NCBI GenBank assembly: GCA_938091985.1
Contig: CALKOE010000282.1
Span: 1 to 13,318 of the forward strand
DNA length: 13,318 nt
DNA from: an uncultured Acidimicrobiales bacterium
Lineage (GTDB): Bacteria; Actinomycetota; Acidimicrobiia; Acidimicrobiales; Aldehydirespiratoraceae
Direction: 5' to 3'
A program made the translations under genes and the position numbers. Shown one piece after another: positions 5,775 through 12,545 of the stretch (positions are counted from its first letter, which is position 1; each line of letters starts with the position of its first letter). The notes under the pieces were generated by a model. The model saw only the letters and a list, made by a program, of their open reading frames with translations. It was not told the DNA's origin and did not search any database.

Positions 5775-6368
5775 ATGTTGAATGTGCTTCTCGCCCGTCA
5801 CGGGCAGTCTGAATGGAATGCGGTGGGTCGCTGGCAAGGCCAGGCCGACCCTCCGTTGTCCGATCTCGGCCGCGCTCAGGCGGCCGGTGCCGCGACGCTG
5901 CTCGGTTCCTTCGATGCGATCATTGCAAGCGACCTCGATCGAGCGCTCACCACAGCGATGATCATCGCCGAGAATCTCGGCGTCGGGCCCGTTCTCGTCG
6001 AGGCCGCTTTTCGCGAGCGCCATGCCGGCGAATACCAAGGCCTCACGCGAGATGAGATCGAAGCCCAGTTCCCCGGCAACCTCGATGCCGGCATCTGGCC
6101 GCCCGGGTGGGAGCCCGATGCCGATGTCTTGTTTCGGGTGGCCGATGCCCTCGAACGGGTCAAAGCTGAGATCGGGACGGGCGACGTGCTCATCATCTCT
6201 CACGGTGGCGTCATCTACAGCCTCGAAGGCCACCACGGCGCGTCCCATGAGCGCATCGCGAATCTCGGCGCCCGCTGGTTCCACCACGACGATCGCGGCT
6301 GGCGTCTGGGCGACCGAGTCCAGCTCTCCCCCGACGACGTGACCATCGAGAACCAGGACATTGTCTGA
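5775..6368 (+). CDS. Histidine phosphatase family protein (phosphoglycerate mutase-like)
   Basis: 197 residues from the ATG at 5775. The frame is open further upstream, but that part runs across the opposite-strand MoaD-like gene and does not look like protein. The catalytic LARHGQSEWN sits at residues 6-15 (phospho-accepting His9 with Arg8). SDLDRA (52-57) supplies the second phosphate-binding Arg56, RERHAGEYQGL carries the general acid Glu81, and ISHGGVI holds the second catalytic His143. All four core residues are present, so it should be an active phosphatase. Family members act on sugar phosphates, alpha-ribazole phosphate and others; the substrate cannot be told from sequence. The next gene starts 13 bases after its stop, so the two probably form an operon read from the divergent promoter. 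Confidence 0.88.
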   Translation: MLNVLLARHGQSEWNAVGRWQGQADPPLSDLGRAQAAGAATLLGSFDAIIASDLDRALTTAMIIAENLGVGPVLVEAAFRERHAGEYQGLTRDEIEAQFPGNLDAGIWPPGWEPDADVLFRVADALERVKAEIGTGDVLIISHGGVIYSLEGHHGASHERIANLGARWFHHDDRGWRLGDRVQLSPDDVTIENQDIV

Positions 6369-6381
6369 TGGGGATCGTTTG

Positions 6382-6939
6382 ATGATGTCGTCTCGCTATC
6401 CCGTCGAGGTGATCCGGTCTGAGCGGCGGGTGAAGACCGTCTCGGCTCGCATCGTCGACGGTGTGATCCGTGTGCGAATTCCGGCGTGGATGTCGGAGGC
6501 CGAAGAGCGCAAGTTCGTCGACGATGTCGTCCATCGCATCGAGCAGGAGCGGCGCTCGCACGCGATCGATCTCGATCTACGCGCCGCCATTCTCGCCGAG
6601 AAGTTCGGCCTGCCGGTTCCCGAGTCGATCCGGTGGTCCAAGCAGCAGCGTCAACGCTGGGGGTCGTGCTCGATCCACAGCGGCGACATTCGCATCTCCG
6701 ATCGCCTCGTCGATGTGCCGCCGTGGGTGCTCGACCATGTGATCGTCCACGAGTTGGCCCACCTCGAGGTGCCCGACCACTCCCCCGCATTCGATGCGCT
6801 CGTGAACCGCAACCCTCTCGCCGAGCGGGCGACCGGCTACCTGATGGCGGTCAACGACCGTCTCGATCGTCTTCAGCCCGCCGATCCGCTGACCTCAGCC
6901 GACGACGAACACTTCGACGACCTCGACGCAGCGGGCTAG
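6382..6939 (+). CDS. YgjP/SprT-like M48-family zinc metallopeptidase (DUF45)
   Basis: 185 residues. The N-terminal beta-rich part (about 1-35) is followed by helices, then QRWGSCSIHSGDIRISDRLV at 91-110, a family hallmark, and the zinc site HELAH at 123-127 with a further His133 in the DHSPAF segment that usually supplies the third ligand. The C-terminal 20 residues are acidic. A TTG at 6361 would overlap the phosphatase stop, but ATG 6382 (or 6385) is preferred because a GGGG at 6370-6373 lies 8 bases before it and the VEVIRSERRVKTVSARI strand follows directly. It is a soluble protein without signal peptide; natural substrates of this family are not established. Its TAG shares the CTAG at 6936-6939 with the stop of the convergent kinase gene. 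Confidence 0.88.
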   Translation: MMSSRYPVEVIRSERRVKTVSARIVDGVIRVRIPAWMSEAEERKFVDDVVHRIEQERRSHAIDLDLRAAILAEKFGLPVPESIRWSKQQRQRWGSCSIHSGDIRISDRLVDVPPWVLDHVIVHELAHLEVPDHSPAFDALVNRNPLAERATGYLMAVNDRLDRLQPADPLTSADDEHFDDLDAAG

Positions 6940-8384
6940 CTCACCACTTTCGTGGCGGCCCAGGCCGCCTCTTCTTCGCCGAGTGGTGTGCTGGGCGGAG
7001 CGTCGGTCCAGACCCAGAGTTCCTCGGAGATCGCTCGCCAGTTCGCGGTCGCGCCGAGCTGCCCGAGAATCGAGAAGAGGCCCAGGTTGATGCGCTGGAT
7101 CAGTGCGAAGGTCGGCGGGACATTGGTGTGCCGCAAGATCTCGTGGGTCTTCGCATCGAAGGTCTTGTAGAGCAAGCCAACGCTGTAGTCGGTCGTGACG
7201 GTCACCGGCTCATCGTCGAGAATGAGTTCGTAGTACGCGGCGAACCAGTCGAAGATTGCTTGGTCGTCGAACGGCGCACCAGGGCGGAGCACTTCCTGCT
7301 TTTCGGCGGCGGCGCGAAACAGCGCGGTGTCGCGATCGATCATGGCCCTGATGAGCACCGCGAACTGGTCGACTTCTTCCTCGGCAAAGTGCTTCACGAG
7401 ACCGAAGTCGAGGAACGCGACCCGCCCGTCGTCGGCCAACAGATAGTTGCCGGGATGCGGGTCACCGTTGAAGACGTATTGCCGATTGAGGCTGCGAAAG
7501 ACGAACCGGTAGAGGACCTCGGCCACACGCTCGCGCTCGACCAGGTCCGCCTCGTAGACCGCCTCGAACGGCCGTCCCGGGACGAACTCGGTGGTGAGCA
7601 CATTGATGCTCGAAAGGTCGGTGTGGACCGCCGGCACCCATACATGAGGGTGCCCGGCGTAGTAGTCGGCGAACAGCTTCTGGTTCGCAGCTTCGTTCTC
7701 GTAGTCGAGCTCTTCGTTGATTCGCTCGCGGAGCTCTTCGACGAGCTCGTCGGGGTTCAGGCCCGGATACACCATTCCGAGCAGCATCGCGAGCCGTTCG
7801 GTGTTGTCGAGATCGGCGGCGATGGCCTGCGCGATGCCGGGATACTGCACCTTCACGGCCACCTCACGACCGTCGAGGGTCATGGCCCGGTGAACCTGGC
7901 CGATCGATGCGGCCGCGATCGGTTCCGCGTCGATCTCGGCGAACAGTTCGTGGAGCGGGCGACCGAGCGATCGTTCGATCTCGGTGAGCGCCAGATCGGA
8001 CGGCATCGGCGGTGCGTCGGATCGAAGGGTGGCAAGCGCCTGGCGCATCGGCTCCGGCATTCCCTCGTCGAGATAGCTGGCCATCTGGCCGAGCTTCATG
8101 AGGGCACCCTTCATCTCGCCGAGCGCCCCGACGACGTCCTCGGCTTCGCGCCGCTCGAGGTCGGCTTGCAGTCGGCGACGGGTCTCGTCAGACGAAAGTC
8201 GGGATCGGGCTTTGGTGAATCCCCGGTCGGCGGCGCGGCGAGCGACAAGTCCGCCCATCTGGAGTCGACGCTGACCGAGGCTCACCGCGTTGATCGGCGA
8301 GTGTGTGCCGGTGCGGCGACGACGCCAGGCCTGCGCACCGAACCCCAAGCCGACGAGCCCGAGCAGGCCGACGACCTTCTTCAC
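6936..8384 (-). CDS. ABC1/UbiB (AarF/ADCK) family protein-kinase-like ATPase
   Basis: 482 residues from a GTG one base after the stop of the small acidic gene. A hydrophobic N-terminal stretch (about 3-19) followed by RRRR could anchor it to the membrane. Family motifs: the KxGQ element LMKLGQ (96-100), the Ala-rich loop AAASIGQVHRA (157-167) that replaces the Gly-rich loop of ordinary kinases, VAVKVQYPG with catalytic Lys178, EELDYENEAANQ (224-235), NGDPHPGN (306-313) for catalysis and the DFG at 326-328. Homologues support ubiquinone or other isoprenoid lipid metabolism by ATPase activity; actinobacteria generally use menaquinone, so the target here is open. The frame stays open upstream to 8660, but that stretch is a shadow of the acidic gene. 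All catalytic motifs are intact. Confidence 0.9.
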   Translation of the reverse strand: MKKVVGLLGLVGLGFGAQAWRRRRTGTHSPINAVSLGQRRLQMGGLVARRAADRGFTKARSRLSSDETRRRLQADLERREAEDVVGALGEMKGALMKLGQMASYLDEGMPEPMRQALATLRSDAPPMPSDLALTEIERSLGRPLHELFAEIDAEPIAAASIGQVHRAMTLDGREVAVKVQYPGIAQAIAADLDNTERLAMLLGMVYPGLNPDELVEELRERINEELDYENEAANQKLFADYYAGHPHVWVPAVHTDLSSINVLTTEFVPGRPFEAVYEADLVERERVAEVLYRFVFRSLNRQYVFNGDPHPGNYLLADDGRVAFLDFGLVKHFAEEEVDQFAVLIRAMIDRDTALFRAAAEKQEVLRPGAPFDDQAIFDWFAAYYELILDDEPVTVTTDYSVGLLYKTFDAKTHEILRHTNVPPTFALIQRINLGLFSILGQLGATANWRAISEELWVWTDAPPSTPLGEEEAAWAATKVVS

Positions 8385-8385
8385 G

Positions 8386-8592
8386 TCACTGCTGTGATTC
8401 GTCGGCGCTTGTGGGCGCCGCATCGACCGCGTCCGAGTCGCCCAGATCGGCAACGAGCGCCTCGGCGCCGTCGAGATCGTCGGCGTCGAGCGCATCGAGG
8501 GCGGAGGCCACGTTGTCGAGATCAGTCTCGAATCCGTCGAGCACCGCGTCGCGTTCGGGATCGGTCGTGTGGGGCGTGTCCGTCTCGTGCAT
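8386..8592 (-). CDS. Small highly acidic protein upstream of the ABC1-family kinase
   Basis: 68 residues with 16 Asp and 5 Glu against one Arg and no Lys. The centre (about 17-51, containing LDNVASALDALDADDLDGAEAL) should form an amphipathic helix pair; both ends look disordered. No family is recognised; the ALDALDA stretch is faintly like the helical part of DksA/TraR proteins, but there are no zinc-finger cysteines and I do not make that call. The stop is one base from the kinase GTG, so the two are almost certainly translated from one mRNA. A TAGCCT box lies exactly 7 bases before the ATG and no Shine-Dalgarno is seen, suggesting a leaderless message. It might be a cofactor or regulator of the kinase, which is inference from position only. 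Confidence 0.72.
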   Translation of the reverse strand: MHETDTPHTTDPERDAVLDGFETDLDNVASALDALDADDLDGAEALVADLGDSDAVDAAPTSADESQQ

Positions 8593-8599
8593 CCCGGTG

Positions 8600-8605
8600 A
8601 GGCTA
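8600..8605 (-). promoter_or_regulatory. Candidate leaderless -10 box for the acidic protein / kinase operon
   Basis: TAGCCT on the minus strand (8605-8600), seven bases (CACCGGG) before the ATG at 8592. Spacing and sequence match the actinobacterial leaderless pattern. The remainder of the 66-base divergent gap shows no comparable box for the monooxygenase gene: the nearest is CAGAGT at 8646-8651, lacking the first T. Confidence 0.42.
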
Positions 8606-8658
8606 ACCAGCTGAGGAGAGTTGGCGCGGCAGCAGACAGCCAGGCCAGAGTGGCGACC

Positions 8659-10620
8659 ATGAGTGCCTCCGCCGACGCCCCGCGTCACCCCCATGCCGGT
8701 TTGCCGTTCGACGATGACGACGATGCGATCGCGGCGGCGCTCGAAGAGGTCAGCATCCCGACGCTTCTGTGCACCATGGTCCACATCACCGGTGATCCGT
8801 CGTGGGTCCGCGGCGACCTTCGACCCGCCGGCCTCTTCCTCAACGAGTACCAGGGCTTCATGGACGAAGAGTCCAAGGCCGAGGTGCGGCGCCTGGCCCT
8901 CCCGGAGATCATCAGATACCGCGACAACGGGTGCGCCCTTCCGGCCAACCAGCCCGATGCCGAACTCGTCCAGGAGATGATGAACTTCGCGGGTTGCGCT
9001 GAGATTCCCGACGACGTCGTGCCGATGATGCTCGATGAGATGGGACTCGGCGACACCGACGTCAACCGCGTGGCCTGGACCGACAAGGTGCCGACCGAGG
9101 TACGAGCAGAGTTCCCGGTGGTCGTCATCGGCTGTGGCCAATCCGGTCTGCTCGCCGGGCTGCGCCTCCAAGAGGCGGGCATTCCCTTCACCATCATCGA
9201 GAAGAACGGCGGACCAGGCGGGACCTGGTGGGAGAACAGCTACCCGGGAGCACGCGTCGACGTCGGCAGTCACTTCTACTGCTACTCGTTTGAACCGTCG
9301 GATCACTGGACCGAGTACTTCTCTCAGCAGCCCGAGCTTCAGCGCTACTTCCAGAACGTCATGGAGAACCATGGCGTCGACGAGCACTGCCGCTTCAACA
9401 CCGAGGTGGTCGGCGCCACGCTCGACGAGACCACCGGCCGATGGTCGGTCATGACTCGAGACAACGAGGGCCACGAGACCACGCTCGACGCGCGAGCCGT
9501 CATCAGCGCCGTCGGCTCGCTCAATCGGGCCAAGTTGCCCGACATCGACGGCATGGACGATTTCGAAGGTCCGTCGTTTCACTCGACTCGCTGGGATCAC
9601 TCGGTCGACTACACCGGCAAGAAGTTCGCCCTTGTCGGTGCCGGCGCGAGTGGCTTCCAGATCGCGCCGACTATCGCGGCCGACGTCGAACACCTGAGCG
9701 TCTTCCAGCGCACCGCCCAGTGGATGTTCCCCAATCCGAACTACCACGAGAAGGTCCCCGAGGGGCAGAAGTGGGCGATCCGCCACCTGCCGTTCTTCGG
9801 TCGTTGGTTCCGGTTCCTGCAGTTCTGGCCTGGCGCCGGCGGTGACCTCTCGGGCTCACGCATCGACCCCGAATACGACGACAGCGACGGCCGTGCCGTG
9901 AGCGAACGCAACGCCGCCACCCGCGGCTTCTTCGAGGGCTGGTTGCGCGAGCAGCTCGCCGATTCGCCCGAGCTGCTCGATGCCGTGATTCCGAACTATC
10001 CGGCCACCGGCAAGCGCACGCTGCAGGACAACGGTTCGTGGCTCAACTGCCTCAAGCGCGACGACGTCGACCTGGTTCGCACGGGCATCACCCGGATCGA
10101 GGCCAACGGAGTTCGCACCGACGACGGCGTGCTTCACGAGGCCGACATCATCTGTTACGCCACCGGCTTTCATCACAACCGCTTCCTGTGGCCGATGGAC
10201 ATCCGAGGTCGAGGCGGCAAGACGCTCGCCGAGCACTGGGGTGAGGAGCCGTCGGCGTATCTCGGCATCACCGTGCCCGAGTTCCCCAACCTCTTCTGCA
10301 TGTACGGGCCCGGGACCAACCTGGCTCACGGGGGAAGCCTGATCTTTCATTCCGAATGCCAGATCACCTACATCATGGGATGCATCGAACAGCTCCTCGC
10401 CGAGGGCCACGCCACGATGGAACCGAAGCAAGACGTGCACGACGAATTCGAGGCCCGACGCAACGCCGAGATCCACCAGATGGTGTGGTCGCACTGGTCG
10501 ATCCAACACACACACTTCAAGAACGCGAACGGCCAGATCTTCACGCTGTCGCCCTGGCCGATCCACAACTATCAGCAGTGGACCAAGGCCCCGAATCCAG
10601 ACGACTACGTGTTCACGTAG
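8659..10620 (+). CDS. Baeyer-Villiger-type flavin monooxygenase with N-terminal extension (HAPMO-like)
   Basis: 653 residues. Class B flavoprotein monooxygenases use FAD and NADPH to insert oxygen next to a carbonyl. The FAD Rossmann motif VVIGCGQSG is at 155-163. The family motif (A/G)GxWxxxx(F/Y)P(G/M)xxxD is met by GGTWWENSYPGARVD (187-201). The Baeyer-Villiger fingerprint FxGxxxHxxxW is met by F302, G304, H308 and W312, followed by Asp. The NADPH Rossmann motif LVGAGASG is at 325-332, and CYATGFHHNRF comes late in the chain. About 150 residues precede the FAD domain; such an extension is typical of the 4-hydroxyacetophenone monooxygenase group, so linear, aryl or terpenoid ketones are plausible but unproven substrates. 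The ATG at 8659 was chosen over an in-frame GTG nine bases earlier. Its stop overlaps the convergent exporter gene by 8 bases. Confidence 0.92.
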   Translation: MSASADAPRHPHAGLPFDDDDDAIAAALEEVSIPTLLCTMVHITGDPSWVRGDLRPAGLFLNEYQGFMDEESKAEVRRLALPEIIRYRDNGCALPANQPDAELVQEMMNFAGCAEIPDDVVPMMLDEMGLGDTDVNRVAWTDKVPTEVRAEFPVVVIGCGQSGLLAGLRLQEAGIPFTIIEKNGGPGGTWWENSYPGARVDVGSHFYCYSFEPSDHWTEYFSQQPELQRYFQNVMENHGVDEHCRFNTEVVGATLDETTGRWSVMTRDNEGHETTLDARAVISAVGSLNRAKLPDIDGMDDFEGPSFHSTRWDHSVDYTGKKFALVGAGASGFQIAPTIAADVEHLSVFQRTAQWMFPNPNYHEKVPEGQKWAIRHLPFFGRWFRFLQFWPGAGGDLSGSRIDPEYDDSDGRAVSERNAATRGFFEGWLREQLADSPELLDAVIPNYPATGKRTLQDNGSWLNCLKRDDVDLVRTGITRIEANGVRTDDGVLHEADIICYATGFHHNRFLWPMDIRGRGGKTLAEHWGEEPSAYLGITVPEFPNLFCMYGPGTNLAHGGSLIFHSECQITYIMGCIEQLLAEGHATMEPKQDVHDEFEARRNAEIHQMVWSHWSIQHTHFKNANGQIFTLSPWPIHNYQQWTKAPNPDDYVFT

Positions 10621-12010
10621 TCGCGCGGCTTGTCGCCGAGCCTGAGGGGTAGAACTTGGCGACGACGAGGGCGGCTGCTGCGAAGGCCCCGACGACCCAG
10701 GTGTAGCCGGCGCGGAAACCGGCGAGGTCGAGGTCGGCCACGAGCGTCAACACCACCGAGATACCGATCGCGTACCCCACCTGTTGAATTGTGCGGGTGG
10801 TGGCGTTTGCGCTGGCGAACTGGCGAGGCGCGATCTCCGACATCGCCGCGCTCTGCAGCCCGGCGATCGTTGCGCCGACGCCGAGCCCGAGGATGATGGT
10901 CGCCGGCAGGAAGACCCGCACGAACTCTTGTTCCTCGCCGGCCATGACCCGGATCCAGAGGTACGACCCGCTGCACAGGAGCGCGCCGGCGGCGACCACC
11001 CATCGGTGTCCGATCCGATCGGCGAGCCCGCCGAGCGGTGCCGACGAGAGGGCGCCGACGATGGGACCCGGTGTGAGTGCGAACCCGGTGGCAAGCACGC
11101 TCATCCCCCACAGCCGCTGGAGCATGAAGCTGTTGAGCAGGAACCCTGCCGTGAAGCCGAGCGAATAGAACCACAAGGCGACAGCGGCAACCGAGAACGA
11201 ACGGGCGCGAAACAGCGTGAGGTCGAGAAGCGGGGCTGGGTGGCGGGCCGACCGCCAGACCACGACCGGGATCAGCACAAGCCCGGCGCCGACGAGCAGG
11301 AGAACGGAGCTGTCAGTCCAGCCGTGTTCTTCGGAGCGGACAATGCCCCACATCGCGAGCGCGACTCCGGCGACCCCGATGGGCACACCGATGAGGTCGA
11401 GGGGTCCGGTTGCCGTGTCGTCCTTCGACTCGGGCACGAGACGGGTCGCTGCGACGACCACCATCGCCCCGATGGGAATGTTGATCAGGAAGATCAGCCG
11501 CCAATTCGATGCTTCGATCAGGAGCGCACCGACCGATGGGCCGAACGCGGCACCGAGCGCGCCCATGGCCCCCCAGACGCCGATGGCCACACCCCGCTTG
11601 GCGAGGGGGAACTGCGGGAGCACCATCGCAAGCGAAGCAGGAGTCAACAACGCACCGCCGATGGCTTGCACTACGCGCGCGGCGATGAGCGCTTCTGCGT
11701 TCGGAGCGAGCCCGCACAAGGCCGATCCGGCCAGAAAACCGACCACGCCGACCATGAACAACCGCCGGCGGCCGAGGCGGTCGGCGAGCCGCCCGGACAG
11801 CAGCAACAGCGAGGCAAGGGAGATGTTGTAGCCGGACACCACCCACGACAGCTGGGTCGTGCTGGCGGTGAAATCTTCCGCGATCGAGGGCAGCGCGACA
11901 TTCACGACCGAAACATCGATGACAACCAGAAACGCGGCCGATGTCGCAACCGCGAGCGCCAGCCAGGCTTCTCTGGCCACCTCGGTGGGTGGTGAGGCGG
12001 CGGCATCCAT
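10613..12010 (-). CDS. MFS exporter, DHA2 (EmrB/QacA) family
   Basis: 465 residues with about 14 predicted membrane helices. Helix 1 has the DHA2 motif IDVSVVNVALPSI (31-43), which includes a membrane Asp32. The loop after helix 2 has GRLADRLGRRRL (73-84, motif A), and RVVQAIGGALLTPASLAMV (112-130) follows. GVWGAMGALGAAFGPSVGALL matches the antiporter motif C in helix 5, and NWRLIFLINIPIG comes next. Such proteins expel drugs or toxic hydrophobic compounds using the proton gradient. The frame is open for 76 codons further upstream, but that part reads across the opposite-strand membrane gene and is not membrane-protein-like, so ATG 12010 is chosen. It could export substrates or products of the adjacent monooxygenase, which is inference. 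A TACCGT box lies 9 bases upstream. No regulator gene is adjacent. Confidence 0.9.
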   Translation of the reverse strand: MDAAASPPTEVAREAWLALAVATSAAFLVVIDVSVVNVALPSIAEDFTASTTQLSWVVSGYNISLASLLLLSGRLADRLGRRRLFMVGVVGFLAGSALCGLAPNAEALIAARVVQAIGGALLTPASLAMVLPQFPLAKRGVAIGVWGAMGALGAAFGPSVGALLIEASNWRLIFLINIPIGAMVVVAATRLVPESKDDTATGPLDLIGVPIGVAGVALAMWGIVRSEEHGWTDSSVLLLVGAGLVLIPVVVWRSARHPAPLLDLTLFRARSFSVAAVALWFYSLGFTAGFLLNSFMLQRLWGMSVLATGFALTPGPIVGALSSAPLGGLADRIGHRWVVAAGALLCSGSYLWIRVMAGEEQEFVRVFLPATIILGLGVGATIAGLQSAAMSEIAPRQFASANATTRTIQQVGYAIGISVVLTLVADLDLAGFRAGYTWVVGAFAAAALVVAKFYPSGSATSRATT

Positions 12011-12019
12011 CGGTGCGAG

Positions 12020-12025
12020 ACGGTA
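12020..12025 (-). promoter_or_regulatory. Candidate -10 box of the exporter gene
   Basis: TACCGT on the minus strand (12025-12020), nine bases before the ATG at 12010; it fits TANNNT and would give a 5' leader of only a few bases. No Shine-Dalgarno lies in between. Weak on its own, supported by the same arrangement at other genes here. Confidence 0.33.
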
Positions 12026-12060
12026 GCCCGGGATGCACCGCTGCCGGCCCCTGGTGGCCG

Positions 12061-12071
12061 TACTGTGGAGG
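12061..12071 (+). promoter_or_regulatory. Candidate -10 box and overlapping ribosome site of the CxxC membrane gene
   Basis: TACTGT (12061-12066) fits TANNNT and ends eight bases before the ATG at 12075. TGGAGG (12066-12071) looks like a Shine-Dalgarno but is only three bases from the ATG, shorter than the usual spacing. The two readings compete: a near-leaderless start, or a ribosome site with transcription from further upstream. The rest of the 64-base divergent gap shows nothing else. Confidence 0.35.
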
Positions 12072-12074
12072 CTC

Positions 12075-12536
12075 ATGCCTGCACCCGTCAACAAGACACC
12101 GCTCCTCGACGGCCCTCGCCGAAGCATCTTCGCCGGCGTGATCATGTTGGTTCTGGCTCTCATGGCCGTCGACGGGTTGCTCACCTGGCTCGAGGCCCGC
12201 GACGCCGACGACGCCATCCAAGCCGTGGTCGATGCCAACCCCGAGACCTACCCCACCGGCGTCGGCGAGAACTGCGGCATCTGTCAACCAGAGGACCGTG
12301 TCACGATCGCGGCGACGACCGACGGTGACCGCCTCGACCGAGACTTGGTCACGACCAAGACCTGGCTCGCGGTCATCGGCTTGATCGGGGCCGTGGCCCT
12401 CACGATCGCCGCCGGTCCGGGATCATCTCGCAACATCCTCGCGGCGATGATCTTGATCTCGGGGGCGTCGTTCTTCGTTCCATTGATCTTCCACGCCGAC
12501 ACCATCGACATCGTCACCACTGCCCACGGCGGCTGA
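12075..12536 (+). CDS. Small membrane protein with an extracytoplasmic CxxC loop, unknown function
   Basis: 153 residues, not recognised as a named family. Helix 1 is about 18-38 (IFAGVIMLVLALMAVDGLL), preceded by positive residues, so the N-terminus should be inside. The following loop of about 55 residues is acidic and holds the only two cysteines, Cys67 and Cys70, in GENCGICQPED. Helices 2 (about 95-114) and 3 (about 120-140) follow, with GPGSSRN between, and an acidic tail ends the protein. The predicted topology puts the CxxC outside the membrane, where it could form a disulfide, bind a metal or attach a cofactor; no CxxCH haem site or thioredoxin fold is visible. It is divergent from the exporter gene, and a dehydrogenase gene starts nine bases after its stop, so it is probably cotranscribed with that. 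Confidence 0.78.
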   Translation: MPAPVNKTPLLDGPRRSIFAGVIMLVLALMAVDGLLTWLEARDADDAIQAVVDANPETYPTGVGENCGICQPEDRVTIAATTDGDRLDRDLVTTKTWLAVIGLIGAVALTIAAGPGSSRNILAAMILISGASFFVPLIFHADTIDIVTTAHGG

Positions 12537-12545
12537 GCCGTCTCG

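Noticed and set aside
6486..8600. 704-codon plus-strand frame crossing the metallopeptidase gene and lying opposite the kinase
   Set aside because: It is out of frame with the HELAH metallopeptidase on its own strand and antisense to the kinase motifs; composition is that of a codon-position shadow.
8593..9786. Minus-strand frame continuing upstream of the acidic protein, opposite the monooxygenase
   Set aside because: Only the last 68 residues (from ATG 8592) look like a gene; the rest is antisense to a protein with intact FAD and Baeyer-Villiger motifs.
10784..11995. 403-codon plus-strand frame opposite the exporter
   Set aside because: Extremely charged product without domains, antisense to a clear 14-helix exporter.
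12011..12238. 76-residue N-terminal extension of the exporter
   Set aside because: It is antisense to the CxxC membrane gene and lacks any membrane or transporter character.
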